Below are positions 47,518 to 55,722 of a DNA stretch of 64,000 nt, one piece after another. Each line of letters starts with the position of its first letter. The first letter of the stretch is position 1. A program made the translations under genes and the position numbers. Below the pieces are notes generated by a model. The model was given only the letters and a program-made list of their open reading frames with translations, was not told the DNA's origin and did no database searches. The DNA lies in the NCBI RefSeq assembly GCF_026343185.1, contig NZ_JAPEMA010000003.1, forward strand, positions 372,001-436,000, in the 5' to 3' direction. This DNA is from Streptomyces sp. NBC_00091 (GTDB lineage: Bacteria; Actinomycetota; Actinomycetes; Streptomycetales; Streptomycetaceae).

Positions 47518-48934
47518 AGCCCTCGCGCCGGCGGCCGACCGCGCGGACACCGCGCGCCGCCTGCTGCTGTCGGCCCGTACGCCCGACAGCGCGGCCATGC
47601 CCGTGGAATCGGTGGCGCCCTGGCTGGCCCGGCAGGCCCGGGCGGGTGACTTCCGGGTCACCCGGGTGCCGTTCGCCGAGCTGCGCGGCTGGTACTTCGA
47701 GAAGGACAGCGGCAACCTGCGGCACGAGTCGGGCCGGTTCTTCTCCGTCGAGGGCCTGCACGTGCACGCCGACGGGCTGCCCGCGCGCGGCTGGAAGCAG
47801 CCGATCATCGTGCAGCCGGAGATCGGCCTGCTGGGCATCGTCGCCCGGGAGATCGACGGGGTGCTGCACTTCCTGATGCAGGCCAAGATGGAGCCGGGCA
47901 ACATCAACACGCTCCAGCTCTCCCCGACCGTGCAGGCGACCCGCAGCAACTTCACGGGCGTGCACCAGGGGCGCGGCATCCCCCACCTGGAGCTGTTCCT
48001 GGAGCGCGGGCGGTCACGGGTGCTCGTGGACGCGCTCCAGTCCGAGCAGGCCGACTGGTTCCTCGCCAAACGCAACCGCAACATGGTCGTGGAGATCGAC
48101 GAGGACATCGAGACCGGCCCCGACTTCCGCTGGCTGACCTTCGGGCAGCTGCTGCGGCTGCTGCGGCTGGACAACGTGGTCAACATGGACACCCGTTCGA
48201 TCCTCGCCTGTCTGCCCACGTCCGGCGCCTCGGGAGCCGGGGACCCGGCCGACCCGGTGCTGCGGTCCTTCCACGACCCCTCGGCCCCCTCCGCGCACGG
48301 CCTCCCCGAGATCCTCAGCTGGCTCACCGGGATCCGCGCCCTGCGCGAACTGGTCCAGCGCCGCATCCCGCTGGAGGAGGTCGCCGAGGACGGCTGGCTG
48401 CGGACCGCCGAGGAGATCGGCCACGACAGCGGCCGGCGCTTCCGCGTCATCGGCGCCGACATCTCCGCGAGCAACCGCGAGGTGGCCTCCTGGACGCAGC
48501 CGCTGATCCAGCCGCAGGTACCGGGGCTGATGGCGCTGGTCGTCAAGCCCATCGACGGCACCCTGCACGCGCTGGTGCAGGCCCGCGTCGACGTCGGCCA
48601 CCTGAACGTGGCCGAACTCGCCCCCACCGTGCACTGCCGGCCCGCCGACCACACCGGACCGGGCCGCGAACCGTACCCGCCGTTCCTCGCGGACGTCCTC
48701 TCCGCGCCCGGCGACCGAATCCGCTACGACGCGGTGCAGTCCGAGGAGGGCGGCCGCTTCCACCACGCGGAGAACCGGTACACGATCGTCGAGGCCGACG
48801 AGGGCTTCGGCGAGGACCTGCCCGAGGACTTCGCCTGGCTGACCTTCGCCCAGCTCACCGAGCTGCTGGCGTACGGCAACCACCTCAACGTCGAGCTGCG
48901 CACCCTCGTCGTCTGCGCCCACACCCTCTACTGA
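47507..48934 (+). CDS. NDP-hexose 2,3-dehydratase
   Basis: This 475-residue protein belongs to the NDP-hexose 2,3-dehydratase family (TylCVI/OleV type). That family removes the C2 hydroxyl from dTDP-4-keto-6-deoxyglucose, giving an unstable 3,4-diketo-2-deoxy sugar. The family's internal duplication is visible: IVQPEIGLLGIVAREIDG...HFLMQAK in the first half and LIQPQVPGLMALVVKPIDG...HALVQAR in the second. Length is typical. ATG 47507 overlaps the thioesterase gene by 11 bases. The product needs a 3-ketoreductase or aminotransferase at once; a reductase follows 51 bp downstream. The gene therefore implies at least one 2,6-dideoxy or 2,3,6-trideoxy sugar on the final product. Confidence 0.95.
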   Translation: MLSEALAPAADRADTARRLLLSARTPDSAAMPVESVAPWLARQARAGDFRVTRVPFAELRGWYFEKDSGNLRHESGRFFSVEGLHVHADGLPARGWKQPIIVQPEIGLLGIVAREIDGVLHFLMQAKMEPGNINTLQLSPTVQATRSNFTGVHQGRGIPHLELFLERGRSRVLVDALQSEQADWFLAKRNRNMVVEIDEDIETGPDFRWLTFGQLLRLLRLDNVVNMDTRSILACLPTSGASGAGDPADPVLRSFHDPSAPSAHGLPEILSWLTGIRALRELVQRRIPLEEVAEDGWLRTAEEIGHDSGRRFRVIGADISASNREVASWTQPLIQPQVPGLMALVVKPIDGTLHALVQARVDVGHLNVAELAPTVHCRPADHTGPGREPYPPFLADVLSAPGDRIRYDAVQSEEGGRFHHAENRYTIVEADEGFGEDLPEDFAWLTFAQLTELLAYGNHLNVELRTLVVCAHTLY

Positions 48935-48985
48935 TCCGGCCTGATCCGGAAGAGACGACCTAGGTCCGACACCCCAAGGACGCCC

Positions 48986-49978
48986 ATGCCCGCCCCCCTG
49001 CGCCTCGGCCTCCTCGGCTGCGGCGACATCGCCGCCCGCCGCACCCTGCCCGCGCTGGCCCGCACCCCCGAGCTGGCCCTCGCGGCCGTCGCGGCGCGCG
49101 AGCCCGCCCGGGCCGCCGCGTTCGCGGCCCGCTTCGGCGGCGAGCCCGCGGCCTCCTACGAGGAGCTGCTGGCCCGCCCCGACGTCGACGCCGTCTACCT
49201 GTGCCTGCCGACCGTGCTGCACGCCCACTGGGCGGAGCGGGCCCTGCGCGCCGGCAAGCACGTCCTCGTGGAGAAGCCCCTGGCCACCAACGGGGCCGAC
49301 GCCGAGCGGCTGTTCGTGCTCGCGGCCCAGCGCCGCCTGGTGCTGCTGGAGAACTTCATGTTCCTCCACCACGCCACCCAGGCGACCGTGACCGGCCTGC
49401 TCGCCTCCGGCGCCCTCGGCACCGTCCGCGCGGTGTCCGCCGCCTTCACCATCCCGCCCCGCCCTGACGGCGACACCCGCTACGACCCCGCCCTCGGCGG
49501 CGGCGCCCTCCTCGACAACGGGGTCTACCCGCTGCGCGCCGCGCTGCGGTTCCTCGGCGACCGGCTCACGGTCGCCGGGGCGGTGCTGCGCCACGACGAG
49601 CGCCACGGCGTGGACCTGTCCGGCTCCGTGCTGCTGGCCGCACCCGACGGGGCCGCGGCCCAGCTGCGGTTCGGGATGGAGCACCACTACCGGTCCTGGT
49701 ACGAGGTCCAGGGCAGCGCCGGCACCCTGTCCGTCGAGCAGGTCTACACGACGGCGCCCGACCACGCCCCCGTCGTGCGGCTGTGCGTGGGAACGGACCG
49801 CAGCGAGATCCGCGTACCCGCCGAGGACCACTTCGAGGCCGTGCTGCGGTTCTTCGCCCGGGCCGTGGCGAACCCGGAGCGGACCGGCTCCGGCCTGCCG
49901 CTCCTCGACGCGGAGTCGCGGCGGCAGGCCGGTCTGCTGGACGAGATCCGCGCGGCGGCCGTCCGTATCAGCGTGTGA
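48986..49978 (+). CDS. NDP-hexose 3-ketoreductase, Gfo/Idh/MocA family
   Basis: This 330-residue NAD(P)-dependent reductase has the Rossmann motif LGLLGCGDIAARR near its N-terminus and the EKPLATN segment whose Lys is catalytic in this family. Next to a 2,3-dehydratase, such proteins (UrdT/OleW type) reduce the C3 ketone and set its stereochemistry in 2-deoxysugars. ATG 48986 has an AAGGA site upstream. It is the last gene of the plus-strand sugar operon. Its stop overlaps the stop of the convergent ABC-F gene by 11 bases, so no terminator fits between them. No 4-ketoreductase or sugar C-methyltransferase follows. The family is firm; substrate is inferred from context. Confidence 0.92.
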   Translation: MPAPLRLGLLGCGDIAARRTLPALARTPELALAAVAAREPARAAAFAARFGGEPAASYEELLARPDVDAVYLCLPTVLHAHWAERALRAGKHVLVEKPLATNGADAERLFVLAAQRRLVLLENFMFLHHATQATVTGLLASGALGTVRAVSAAFTIPPRPDGDTRYDPALGGGALLDNGVYPLRAALRFLGDRLTVAGAVLRHDERHGVDLSGSVLLAAPDGAAAQLRFGMEHHYRSWYEVQGSAGTLSVEQVYTTAPDHAPVVRLCVGTDRSEIRVPAEDHFEAVLRFFARAVANPERTGSGLPLLDAESRRQAGLLDEIRAAAVRISV

Positions 49979-51632
49979 CGGCGCTGCCGCCCGCCAGCTC
50001 CAGGTGCGTGCCCTGGAAGCCGCGGCGCATCCGCCGGTCGTGCGTGACGGTGACCACCGCGCCCGTGTAGTGCGCGAGGGCCTCCTCCAGTTCCTCGACC
50101 AGCAGCGGCGACAGGTGGTTCGTCGGCTCGTCCAGCAGCAGCAGGTCCACCGGACGGGTCACCAGGCGGGCCACGTCGATGCGCCGCCGCTGCCCCACCG
50201 ACAGGGAACCCACCGGCAGCTCCAGCTCCGCCTCCCGGAACAGGCCCAGCGCCAGCAGCTGCTCGGCGTACTCGTCGGGGTGGCCCAGCCGGCCCTCCGC
50301 GAACTCCGCGAGCACCGAGCGGCGCGGGTGCTTGGGGGTCTCGTCCTGGCGCAGCCAGCCGATGTGCGCGGCCCGCCGCACCGTGCCCCGCTCGGGCTCG
50401 ATGTCCCCGGCCAGGACCCGCAGCAGGGTGCTCTTGCCGGCCCCGTTCGGCCCGGTGATCAGCAGCCGCTCGCCCGGTGCGACGGCCAGGGCCTCGATCG
50501 AGAGCCGGCCGGGCACCTCGACGCCGGACAGCTCGGTGAGGACGGCCGACGGATCGGCGGGGGCGGAGTCCTCCCCGAGGGCCAGGGACGGGGTGAAGCG
50601 CAGCGGCTCCGGCGGCGCGGGCACCGGGTTCTCCCGCAGCCTGCGCAGCCGTTCGTTGGCGTTGCGCGCCTTGCCCGAGGTCGCCGAGGAGGAGGAGCGG
50701 GCCCGGTGGTGCTCGGAGCCGCTGAAGGCCCAGGGGCCCTTCTTGGCGATCGCCGCGAGCATCCGGCCGGCGTTCTCGGCGAGCTTCTCCTGGCGGGCGA
50801 TCTCCTGGAGGTGGTCCTCGTACTCCTGCTCCCAGCGGGCGCGGGCGGCGGCCTTGGCGGTGAGGTAGCCCTGGTAGCCGTTGCCGTACCGGTTGACGGT
50901 GTGGGTGTCGGGGTCCACCTCCAGGATGGTGGAGGTCACCGCCTCCAGGAAGGCCCGGTCGTGGGTGATGACGACGACCGTGCCCCGGTGGTCCTGGAGC
51001 CGCTTCTCCAGCCAGTCGACGGCCTGGTCGTCCAGGTCGTTCGTCGGCTCGTCGAGCAGCAGCAGCTCGGGGGCGGCGGCCAGCGTCGCCGCCAGCGCCA
51101 GGCGCGAACGCTCGCCGCCGGACAGCGTGTCCACGCGCCGCTCCCGGTCGAGGCCGGGCAGGCCCAGGCCGTGCAGGGCCGCGTCCGCCCGGGCGTCGGC
51201 CTCGTAGCCGCCGCGGTCCTCGAACTCGGCGAGCAGGTTGCCGTACTCCTCCAGCAGCGCCGGGTCGTTGTCGACCAGGGCGTCCTCGGCGGCGTGCAGC
51301 CGCCGCTCCACGTCCCGCAGGTCCGCGAACGCCTGGTCCAGCACGTCCCGGACGGTGGCCCCGGCGGGCAGTTCCAGGCGCTGCGGCAGATGGCCCACAC
51401 CGCCGGGGGCGGTGACGGTCAGGTCGCCGTTGTCGGTGGCCTCCACACCCGCGATCAGCCGGAGCAGCGTCGACTTCCCCGAGCCGTTGTCGCCGATGAC
51501 ACCCGCCTTCTCGCCGGGTTTGACCGTCAGCGACACCCGGTCCAGCACGACGTGGTCGTCGTAGCGTTTGGTGACCTCGTCCAGCGTGAGCTGGGAGTGC
51601 ACCCGGGACGCGGTGGGTGAGGACATTCGCAT
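49968..51632 (-). CDS. ABC-F ATPase, probable macrolide ribosomal protection protein
   Basis: This 554-residue protein has two ABC ATPase domains and no membrane segments, the ABC-F architecture of OleB, SrmB and TlrC. The first domain has GDNGSGKST, LSGGERSR and LLLLDEPTNDLDD. The second has GPNGAGKST, LSVGQRRR and LLLLDEPTNHL. A charged inter-domain linker contains a Ser/Arg-rich stretch (RARSSSSATSGKARN). Such proteins displace macrolides from the ribosome in producers. Several ATGs are possible; 51632 has AGGAG eight bases upstream, better than 51638 (too close) or 51626. It lies 124 bp after the small monooxygenase gene, same direction. A leader peptide in that gap is possible but I did not find a clear one. 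Confidence 0.92.
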   Translation of the reverse strand: MRMSSPTASRVHSQLTLDEVTKRYDDHVVLDRVSLTVKPGEKAGVIGDNGSGKSTLLRLIAGVEATDNGDLTVTAPGGVGHLPQRLELPAGATVRDVLDQAFADLRDVERRLHAAEDALVDNDPALLEEYGNLLAEFEDRGGYEADARADAALHGLGLPGLDRERRVDTLSGGERSRLALAATLAAAPELLLLDEPTNDLDDQAVDWLEKRLQDHRGTVVVITHDRAFLEAVTSTILEVDPDTHTVNRYGNGYQGYLTAKAAARARWEQEYEDHLQEIARQEKLAENAGRMLAAIAKKGPWAFSGSEHHRARSSSSATSGKARNANERLRRLRENPVPAPPEPLRFTPSLALGEDSAPADPSAVLTELSGVEVPGRLSIEALAVAPGERLLITGPNGAGKSTLLRVLAGDIEPERGTVRRAAHIGWLRQDETPKHPRRSVLAEFAEGRLGHPDEYAEQLLALGLFREAELELPVGSLSVGQRRRIDVARLVTRPVDLLLLDEPTNHLSPLLVEELEEALAHYTGAVVTVTHDRRMRRGFQGTHLELAGGSAVTR

Positions 51633-51756
51633 AGACATGGCTCCTGGTCGTGCGGGTCGGTCCATACTCGACGTTGTCCCGCGCCGCTGGAGCCCCGGTG
51701 GACCGGGACTCGAGGCCGGGTCGGGCGCTCTTCGAAAGCGGCCGTCGGGCGGCGGC

Positions 51757-52071
51757 CTAGGCGGCGGGCCGGGCGGCGGTCGCGGGGCCCTGCTCGGGGA
51801 GCGTCTCGTACAGGCCCTGTTCCCGGGTGGCGAGGACGGACAGGTCCTGGGCCAGCTCCCGGAAGCCGGTGCTGGTCACGGCGGCGCGGTGCGCGGCGGC
51901 GTCCTCCCACACGGAGAGTTCGACGAACACGTTCGCGGTGCCGACCAGGCGCAGGGTCTGGTGGCTGACACAGCCGGGCTGGGCGCTGACGAACCGTGTG
52001 ACGCGGCTCTTCGCGGCGAGGAAGCGCGTCAGGTCGCCGTGGACGTTGAGCTTGTTGACGAAGGTCACCAT
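51757..52071 (-). CDS. Small ABM-family monooxygenase-like protein
   Basis: This 104-residue protein has the fold signature of the antibiotic biosynthesis monooxygenase (ABM) family: a short beta start (VTFVNKLNV), a PGCVSHQTLR segment, the strand VFVELSVWEDAAAHRAA and a C-terminal helix. ActVA-Orf6-type members oxidise anthrones to quinones without cofactor in type II polyketide pathways. Others are simple degradative or stress proteins. ATG 52071 has AGGAG eight bases upstream. It lies 27 bp after an acyl-CoA ligase gene and upstream of the ABC-F gene. Its proximity to aromatase and KS genes favours aromatic ring oxidation. Catalysis is not proven by any conserved residue I can point to. 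Confidence 0.72.
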   Translation of the reverse strand: MVTFVNKLNVHGDLTRFLAAKSRVTRFVSAQPGCVSHQTLRLVGTANVFVELSVWEDAAAHRAAVTSTGFRELAQDLSVLATREQGLYETLPEQGPATAARPAA

Positions 52072-52098
52072 GGTGGCCGCTCCTGTCTGTGGGTGGGT

Positions 52099-53712
52099 TC
52101 AGGCCGCCGCTTCGGCGGCCGCGCGGGTACGGACGGTGCGGCGCAGCTCACCGCGTACGGGCTTGCCGACGGGGGTGCGCGGGACGGCGTCGATCGCCTC
52201 GACGCGGCGGATGTGCTCGAAGGGCGCCAGGCGGGTGTTGGCGCGGGCGGCGATCTCCTCGAGCACGGCGGGGGCGGCGCCGCGGTCGCGCAGCACGATG
52301 CCCGCCCAGGTGACCGCTCCGTGCACGGCGTCGGGCCAGCCGACGACCGCGCACTCGGCGACCCGGGGGTCGGAGCCGAGGACCCGCTCGACGGCGCTGG
52401 GCGAGACCAGCTCCCCGTCGTGCAGGAAGACGTCGCCGAGCCGGTCGACGAGGAACAGCTCCCCGTCCGGGCCGATGCGGCCGACGTCCCCGGTGGAGAA
52501 CCAGCCGTCGGGGCCGGCCGGCGGCCCGCTCTCGTCGAGGTAGCCGGCCATCAGCTGCGGGCCGCGCACCTGCACCTCGCCGGTCTCCGCCGGGTCCAGC
52601 GGGGTGCCGGTCTCCGGGTGCACGATGCGGCACTCGGTTCCGGGCACGGGCGCGCCCACCGAGCCGGGCACCGGCCGGTCCGGGCTCTGGGAGTGGGTGA
52701 GCGGGGAGAGTTCGGCCAGGCCGTAGCCCTGGAGCACGGGTACGCCGAGCCTCTCGCCCAGGATCCGGGCGGCGTCCGGGGACAGGGCGCTGCCGCCGGA
52801 CAGGACGGCGGTCAGGCGGGGGCCCGCCGGGATGCCGGGGAGTCCGGCCCGGTCCAGCCGCTCGTCGGCGGCGAGCCGGTGCAGGCGGGCGGGCAGCCCG
52901 TAGTAGTGGGTGGCGCCCGCGCGTTCGGCGAGCGCGAGCGAGGCCAGGGGGTCCGGGTCCGGGCACAGGACCTGGCAGGCGCCCGCGTACACCGCCGAGT
53001 TGAGGTGCATCGGCAGGTACAGCGGCAGGTGGTTCAGGGTCACCGAGCCGGCGTCGAGCCGGTGGACGGCGGCCGTCTGGGCGGCATTGGCGACCAGGTT
53101 GCGGTGGGTCAGCCGCACCCCCTTGGGCCGGCCCGTGGTGCCCGTCGTGAACTGCACGCACACCTCCGCGTCCGGATCGAAGGCGGCGGGCGCGCCGGGG
53201 GCCGCGCAGCGGGTCGCCGCGGCGACGGCGTCCAGGACGAGGTCCAGCGGGACGGTGTCCCCGGGGACCGGGTCGTCCCCGGCGCCGGTGACCAGGACGA
53301 GCGACAGCCGGGGTGGCCGGTCGTCGGCGTCGGCGAGCAGTGCGGCGATGTTCCGGGGGACGAAGGCCAGCTCCGCCTCCGCCGAGGCCAGCACCTTCAC
53401 CAGCCGGGTGGGCGAGACGAGCGGGTTGAGCAGCACGACGGTGTTCCCGCTGCGGACGGTGCCGTAGTAGGCGGCGGCGAAGTCCGCGTCGAGGGTGTTC
53501 GCGACCCCGACGCGGACCCCGCGCCGGCCGACCGAGCACTCCAGGAAGGCGGCGATCCGGTCGGCCCGGGCGTCGAGTTCGCCGAAGCTGAGCGTCTGCG
53601 CGCCCACGCGGATGGCGGGGGCCCCGGGGGCCCGTTCGGCGGCGCGGCGGAGCAGCCCGTCGAGTGACGGGTGCGGGAAGTGCGGCGGTTCCGGATGGGC
53701 GAGGGCCGGCAC
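52099..53712 (-). CDS. Acyl-CoA ligase 1 (ANL superfamily)
   Basis: This 537-residue adenylate-forming enzyme has the core motifs FTTGTTGRPKGVRL (ATP-binding loop), QGYGLAELSP, GWFSTGDVG and a C-terminal TPVGKPVR with the catalytic Lys. It should activate a carboxylic acid as the adenylate, then the CoA thioester. The GTG start has GGGGAG seven bases upstream. It is a clear paralog of the gene at 56860-58470, sharing long identical segments such as GVANTLDADFAAAYYGT. Similar ligases occur in aureolic-acid and other type II polyketide clusters. The substrate is unknown; an aromatic or polyketide acid fits the context. A stand-alone condensation-like protein lies 96 bp upstream. Confidence 0.93.
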   Translation of the reverse strand: MPALAHPEPPHFPHPSLDGLLRRAAERAPGAPAIRVGAQTLSFGELDARADRIAAFLECSVGRRGVRVGVANTLDADFAAAYYGTVRSGNTVVLLNPLVSPTRLVKVLASAEAELAFVPRNIAALLADADDRPPRLSLVLVTGAGDDPVPGDTVPLDLVLDAVAAATRCAAPGAPAAFDPDAEVCVQFTTGTTGRPKGVRLTHRNLVANAAQTAAVHRLDAGSVTLNHLPLYLPMHLNSAVYAGACQVLCPDPDPLASLALAERAGATHYYGLPARLHRLAADERLDRAGLPGIPAGPRLTAVLSGGSALSPDAARILGERLGVPVLQGYGLAELSPLTHSQSPDRPVPGSVGAPVPGTECRIVHPETGTPLDPAETGEVQVRGPQLMAGYLDESGPPAGPDGWFSTGDVGRIGPDGELFLVDRLGDVFLHDGELVSPSAVERVLGSDPRVAECAVVGWPDAVHGAVTWAGIVLRDRGAAPAVLEEIAARANTRLAPFEHIRRVEAIDAVPRTPVGKPVRGELRRTVRTRAAAEAAA

Positions 53713-53808
53713 GGCTCTGCTCCCCTCTGCGCTGTGCGCTCCGGTGACAGGGCCATCCCACGGTCCGCGCCGGGGCTTGAAAGGTGTTCGAAGACCGCTC
53801 GAACCGCG

Positions 53809-55722
53809 CTAGGACGCCTGTGCCAGGGCCTTGGCGAGGGCGCGGTCGGAGGCGCCGAACGCCAACGGCGGGGGGCTCCAGCCGTACGCGGCGATCCGCT
53901 GGGCGACCTCGTACGCGAGGGCGCGCGCGCCGGGGTGTCCGCCGATCACGACGGGCTCCCCGGCGGCGAGGGCGGGCGCCAGCGCGGCCAGGGCGGCTGC
54001 CGCGCCGGGGGCGGCGGCCAGCAGGGCCGGCGCTCCCGAGTGGCCGCGCGCGAAGCGGTCGTAGCAGTCCTCGGCCGCGCCCGGCGGCGGGAGCAGGCAG
54101 ACCACCCCGGCCCCGGCCGCACTGGCCGGCCGCAGGACCCGCGCCACCGGAACGGGATCCGCGGCCACCCGCGGCAGCGGCGCCCCGCGCAGCGGCAACA
54201 ACGCCTCCCCCACGGTCGTCCGGGCCCCGACCTCAACCGGAACCCGCCGCAACAACAGCGCGACCTGCCACAGCAGCTCGGCGGCATCACTGTCCGCGAC
54301 CCGCGTCCGGTCATGCACGACGGTCAACGTCAGCCCACCGTCCCGATCATGGCGAGCGGTGACGGCAACCGCCGCCCCGGTATACGCGTCACACACCTCC
54401 GCCGGCCCGCCCGGCGGGCTGGATTGCCCGCAGGGCAATTCCAGCCCCGCCGGCGTTTGAGGCGTGGGGGTCCGGGGGCTAGCCCCCGGCAACGGCGCCG
54501 CAGACGGCAGCTCACCGTCCGCCCCATCCAGCCCCGCCGGCGATTGAGGCGCGGGGGTCCGGGGGCCGGCCCCCGGCAACGGCGCCGCAGGCGGACCCCC
54601 CACCCCCTCCGGCGGGAGAAAGGCGAGCACCGACTCCGTGAGCGGCCCCGCACCGGCCCCCGCCCAGCCCCGGATCTGCCCGGCCGAGACCCACTCGTAC
54701 GCCGCGAGGTCAACCGCCCGCCCCGCCAGCTCGGCCAGCAGCTCCGCCACCGTCGCACCGGCCCGCACGTCCACCGCCACCGGCAGCGCGTTGCCGAGCG
54801 GCCCCGGCAGCTCCCCGGCCCCCTCCAGCGGGATGCCCCGCCCCGAGACGCCGGCCGCGAAGGCCACCGGCACGGCCTCGGGCCCGCCCCGCGCGCGGTA
54901 CAGCAGCATGGCCCACGCGGCCTGGAGGGCGGTGCTCTCGGCGGCGCCCAGGCCGGCGGCCCACGCGCGCAGCCGGCCGGCCTCCGCGGGGGAGAGCCGC
55001 TGGCGGGTCCGGCCGTGCCCGCGCTGGTGCGTGGGCTGGCCGCGGTCACCGGCGGGCAGGGTCACCGCCCCGGCGGCCGGCGCGGCCCGGGACCAGAACG
55101 CGCGGGCGGGGCCCAGGTCCCGGGCGGCGATCCACTGGAGGTGGTCGCGCAGGTCGGGCCGGCGTTCGCCGCCGCGCGGGCGGCCGTCGGCGGCGTAGGC
55201 GCGCCGGAAGGAGCGCAGCAGGTGGCCGACGCTCACCGGGTCGAGCAGCGCGCGGTGGTAGGTGAGCAGGACCCGGGTGCTGCCGTCCGCCCCGCCCAGC
55301 AGGGCGATCCGCAGCGGGCCGGGCCGCGTCAGGTCGAACTCCCGCATCCGTTCGGCGGCGAGGAGGGCCTCCCACGCCTGCGGGTCCCCGCCGCCCGGCC
55401 GGTGGTGGGTGATCAGCGGGCCGGCGGCCGGGTGCACGGCGAAGCCCGGCGCGGCCCCCGGGGCGGGCCGGGCGAGCCCGGTGCGCAGCACGGCCTCCTG
55501 GTCCGTGACGGTCTGCCAGGCGCGCCCGAACCGCTCGGTGTCGAGCGGCCCGTGCCAGTGCCAGTGCAGCTGCTCGGTGTGCAGGCCCCGGCCCGGGTGG
55601 GTGAGGCCGTCGAGCAGGACGTCGAGCTGGAGGGGCGCGGCGGGGTGGGTCCGCGGGTGGGGTGCGGCGGGGGCCCGGGGGGCGGTCAGCCGCGGCGGGC
55701 GGTCGCCGGGGGCCGCGTTCAT
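53809..55722 (-). CDS. Degenerate condensation-domain / thioesterase-like fusion protein
   Basis: The 637-residue product has an NRPS condensation-type domain (about 35-515) and a C-terminal fragment like the first half of a thioesterase (about 530-637). Condensation landmarks are LDTERFGRAW, VLRTGL, FDLTRPGPLRI and a second lobe with SGRGIPLEG and LGNALPV. The HHxxxDG motif reads HRALLDP: Arg157 replaces the catalytic second His and Pro the Gly. In the thioesterase part the nucleophile motif reads GGHPGARALAYEVA, with Pro597 at the Ser position. Both active sites therefore look lost. A palindromic repeat inserted in frame adds a Pro/Ala-rich stretch at about 378-428. ATG 55722 overlaps the aromatase stop (ATGA). 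It could be a pseudoenzyme, a scaffold, an acyl carrier docking factor or a decaying gene. Function is unknown. Confidence 0.78.
   Translation of the reverse strand: MNAAPGDRPPRLTAPRAPAAPHPRTHPAAPLQLDVLLDGLTHPGRGLHTEQLHWHWHGPLDTERFGRAWQTVTDQEAVLRTGLARPAPGAAPGFAVHPAAGPLITHHRPGGGDPQAWEALLAAERMREFDLTRPGPLRIALLGGADGSTRVLLTYHRALLDPVSVGHLLRSFRRAYAADGRPRGGERRPDLRDHLQWIAARDLGPARAFWSRAAPAAGAVTLPAGDRGQPTHQRGHGRTRQRLSPAEAGRLRAWAAGLGAAESTALQAAWAMLLYRARGGPEAVPVAFAAGVSGRGIPLEGAGELPGPLGNALPVAVDVRAGATVAELLAELAGRAVDLAAYEWVSAGQIRGWAGAGAGPLTESVLAFLPPEGVGGPPAAPLPGAGPRTPAPQSPAGLDGADGELPSAAPLPGASPRTPTPQTPAGLELPCGQSSPPGGPAEVCDAYTGAAVAVTARHDRDGGLTLTVVHDRTRVADSDAAELLWQVALLLRRVPVEVGARTTVGEALLPLRGAPLPRVAADPVPVARVLRPASAAGAGVVCLLPPPGAAEDCYDRFARGHSGAPALLAAAPGAAAALAALAPALAAGEPVVIGGHPGARALAYEVAQRIAAYGWSPPPLAFGASDRALAKALAQAS
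54441..54503. repeat. Streptomyces-type palindromic repeat, copy 1, inside a CDS
   Basis: This 63-bp element matches copy 2 (54528-54590) with four differences. Its centre is the perfect palindrome CCGGGGGCTAGCCCCCGG (54472-54489). I recall elements with this GCCGGCG-TTTGAGGCG and CCGGGGG pattern as common between genes in Streptomyces. An adjacent near-palindrome, GGATTGCCC / GGGCAATTCC, lies at 54421-54442. Confidence 0.75.
54528..54590. repeat. Streptomyces-type palindromic repeat, copy 2, inside a CDS
   Basis: The second copy has the perfect palindrome CCGGGGGCCGGCCCCCGG at 54559-54576. The spacing between copies is 87 bp, a multiple of three, so the reading frame of the condensation-like protein is kept across both. 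Confidence 0.75.

Noticed and set aside
51633..51756. Leader peptide with attenuator ahead of the ABC-F gene
   Set aside because: Such leaders are known for macrolide resistance genes, but I found no convincing short frame with a ribosome site and paired hairpins in these 124 bases.
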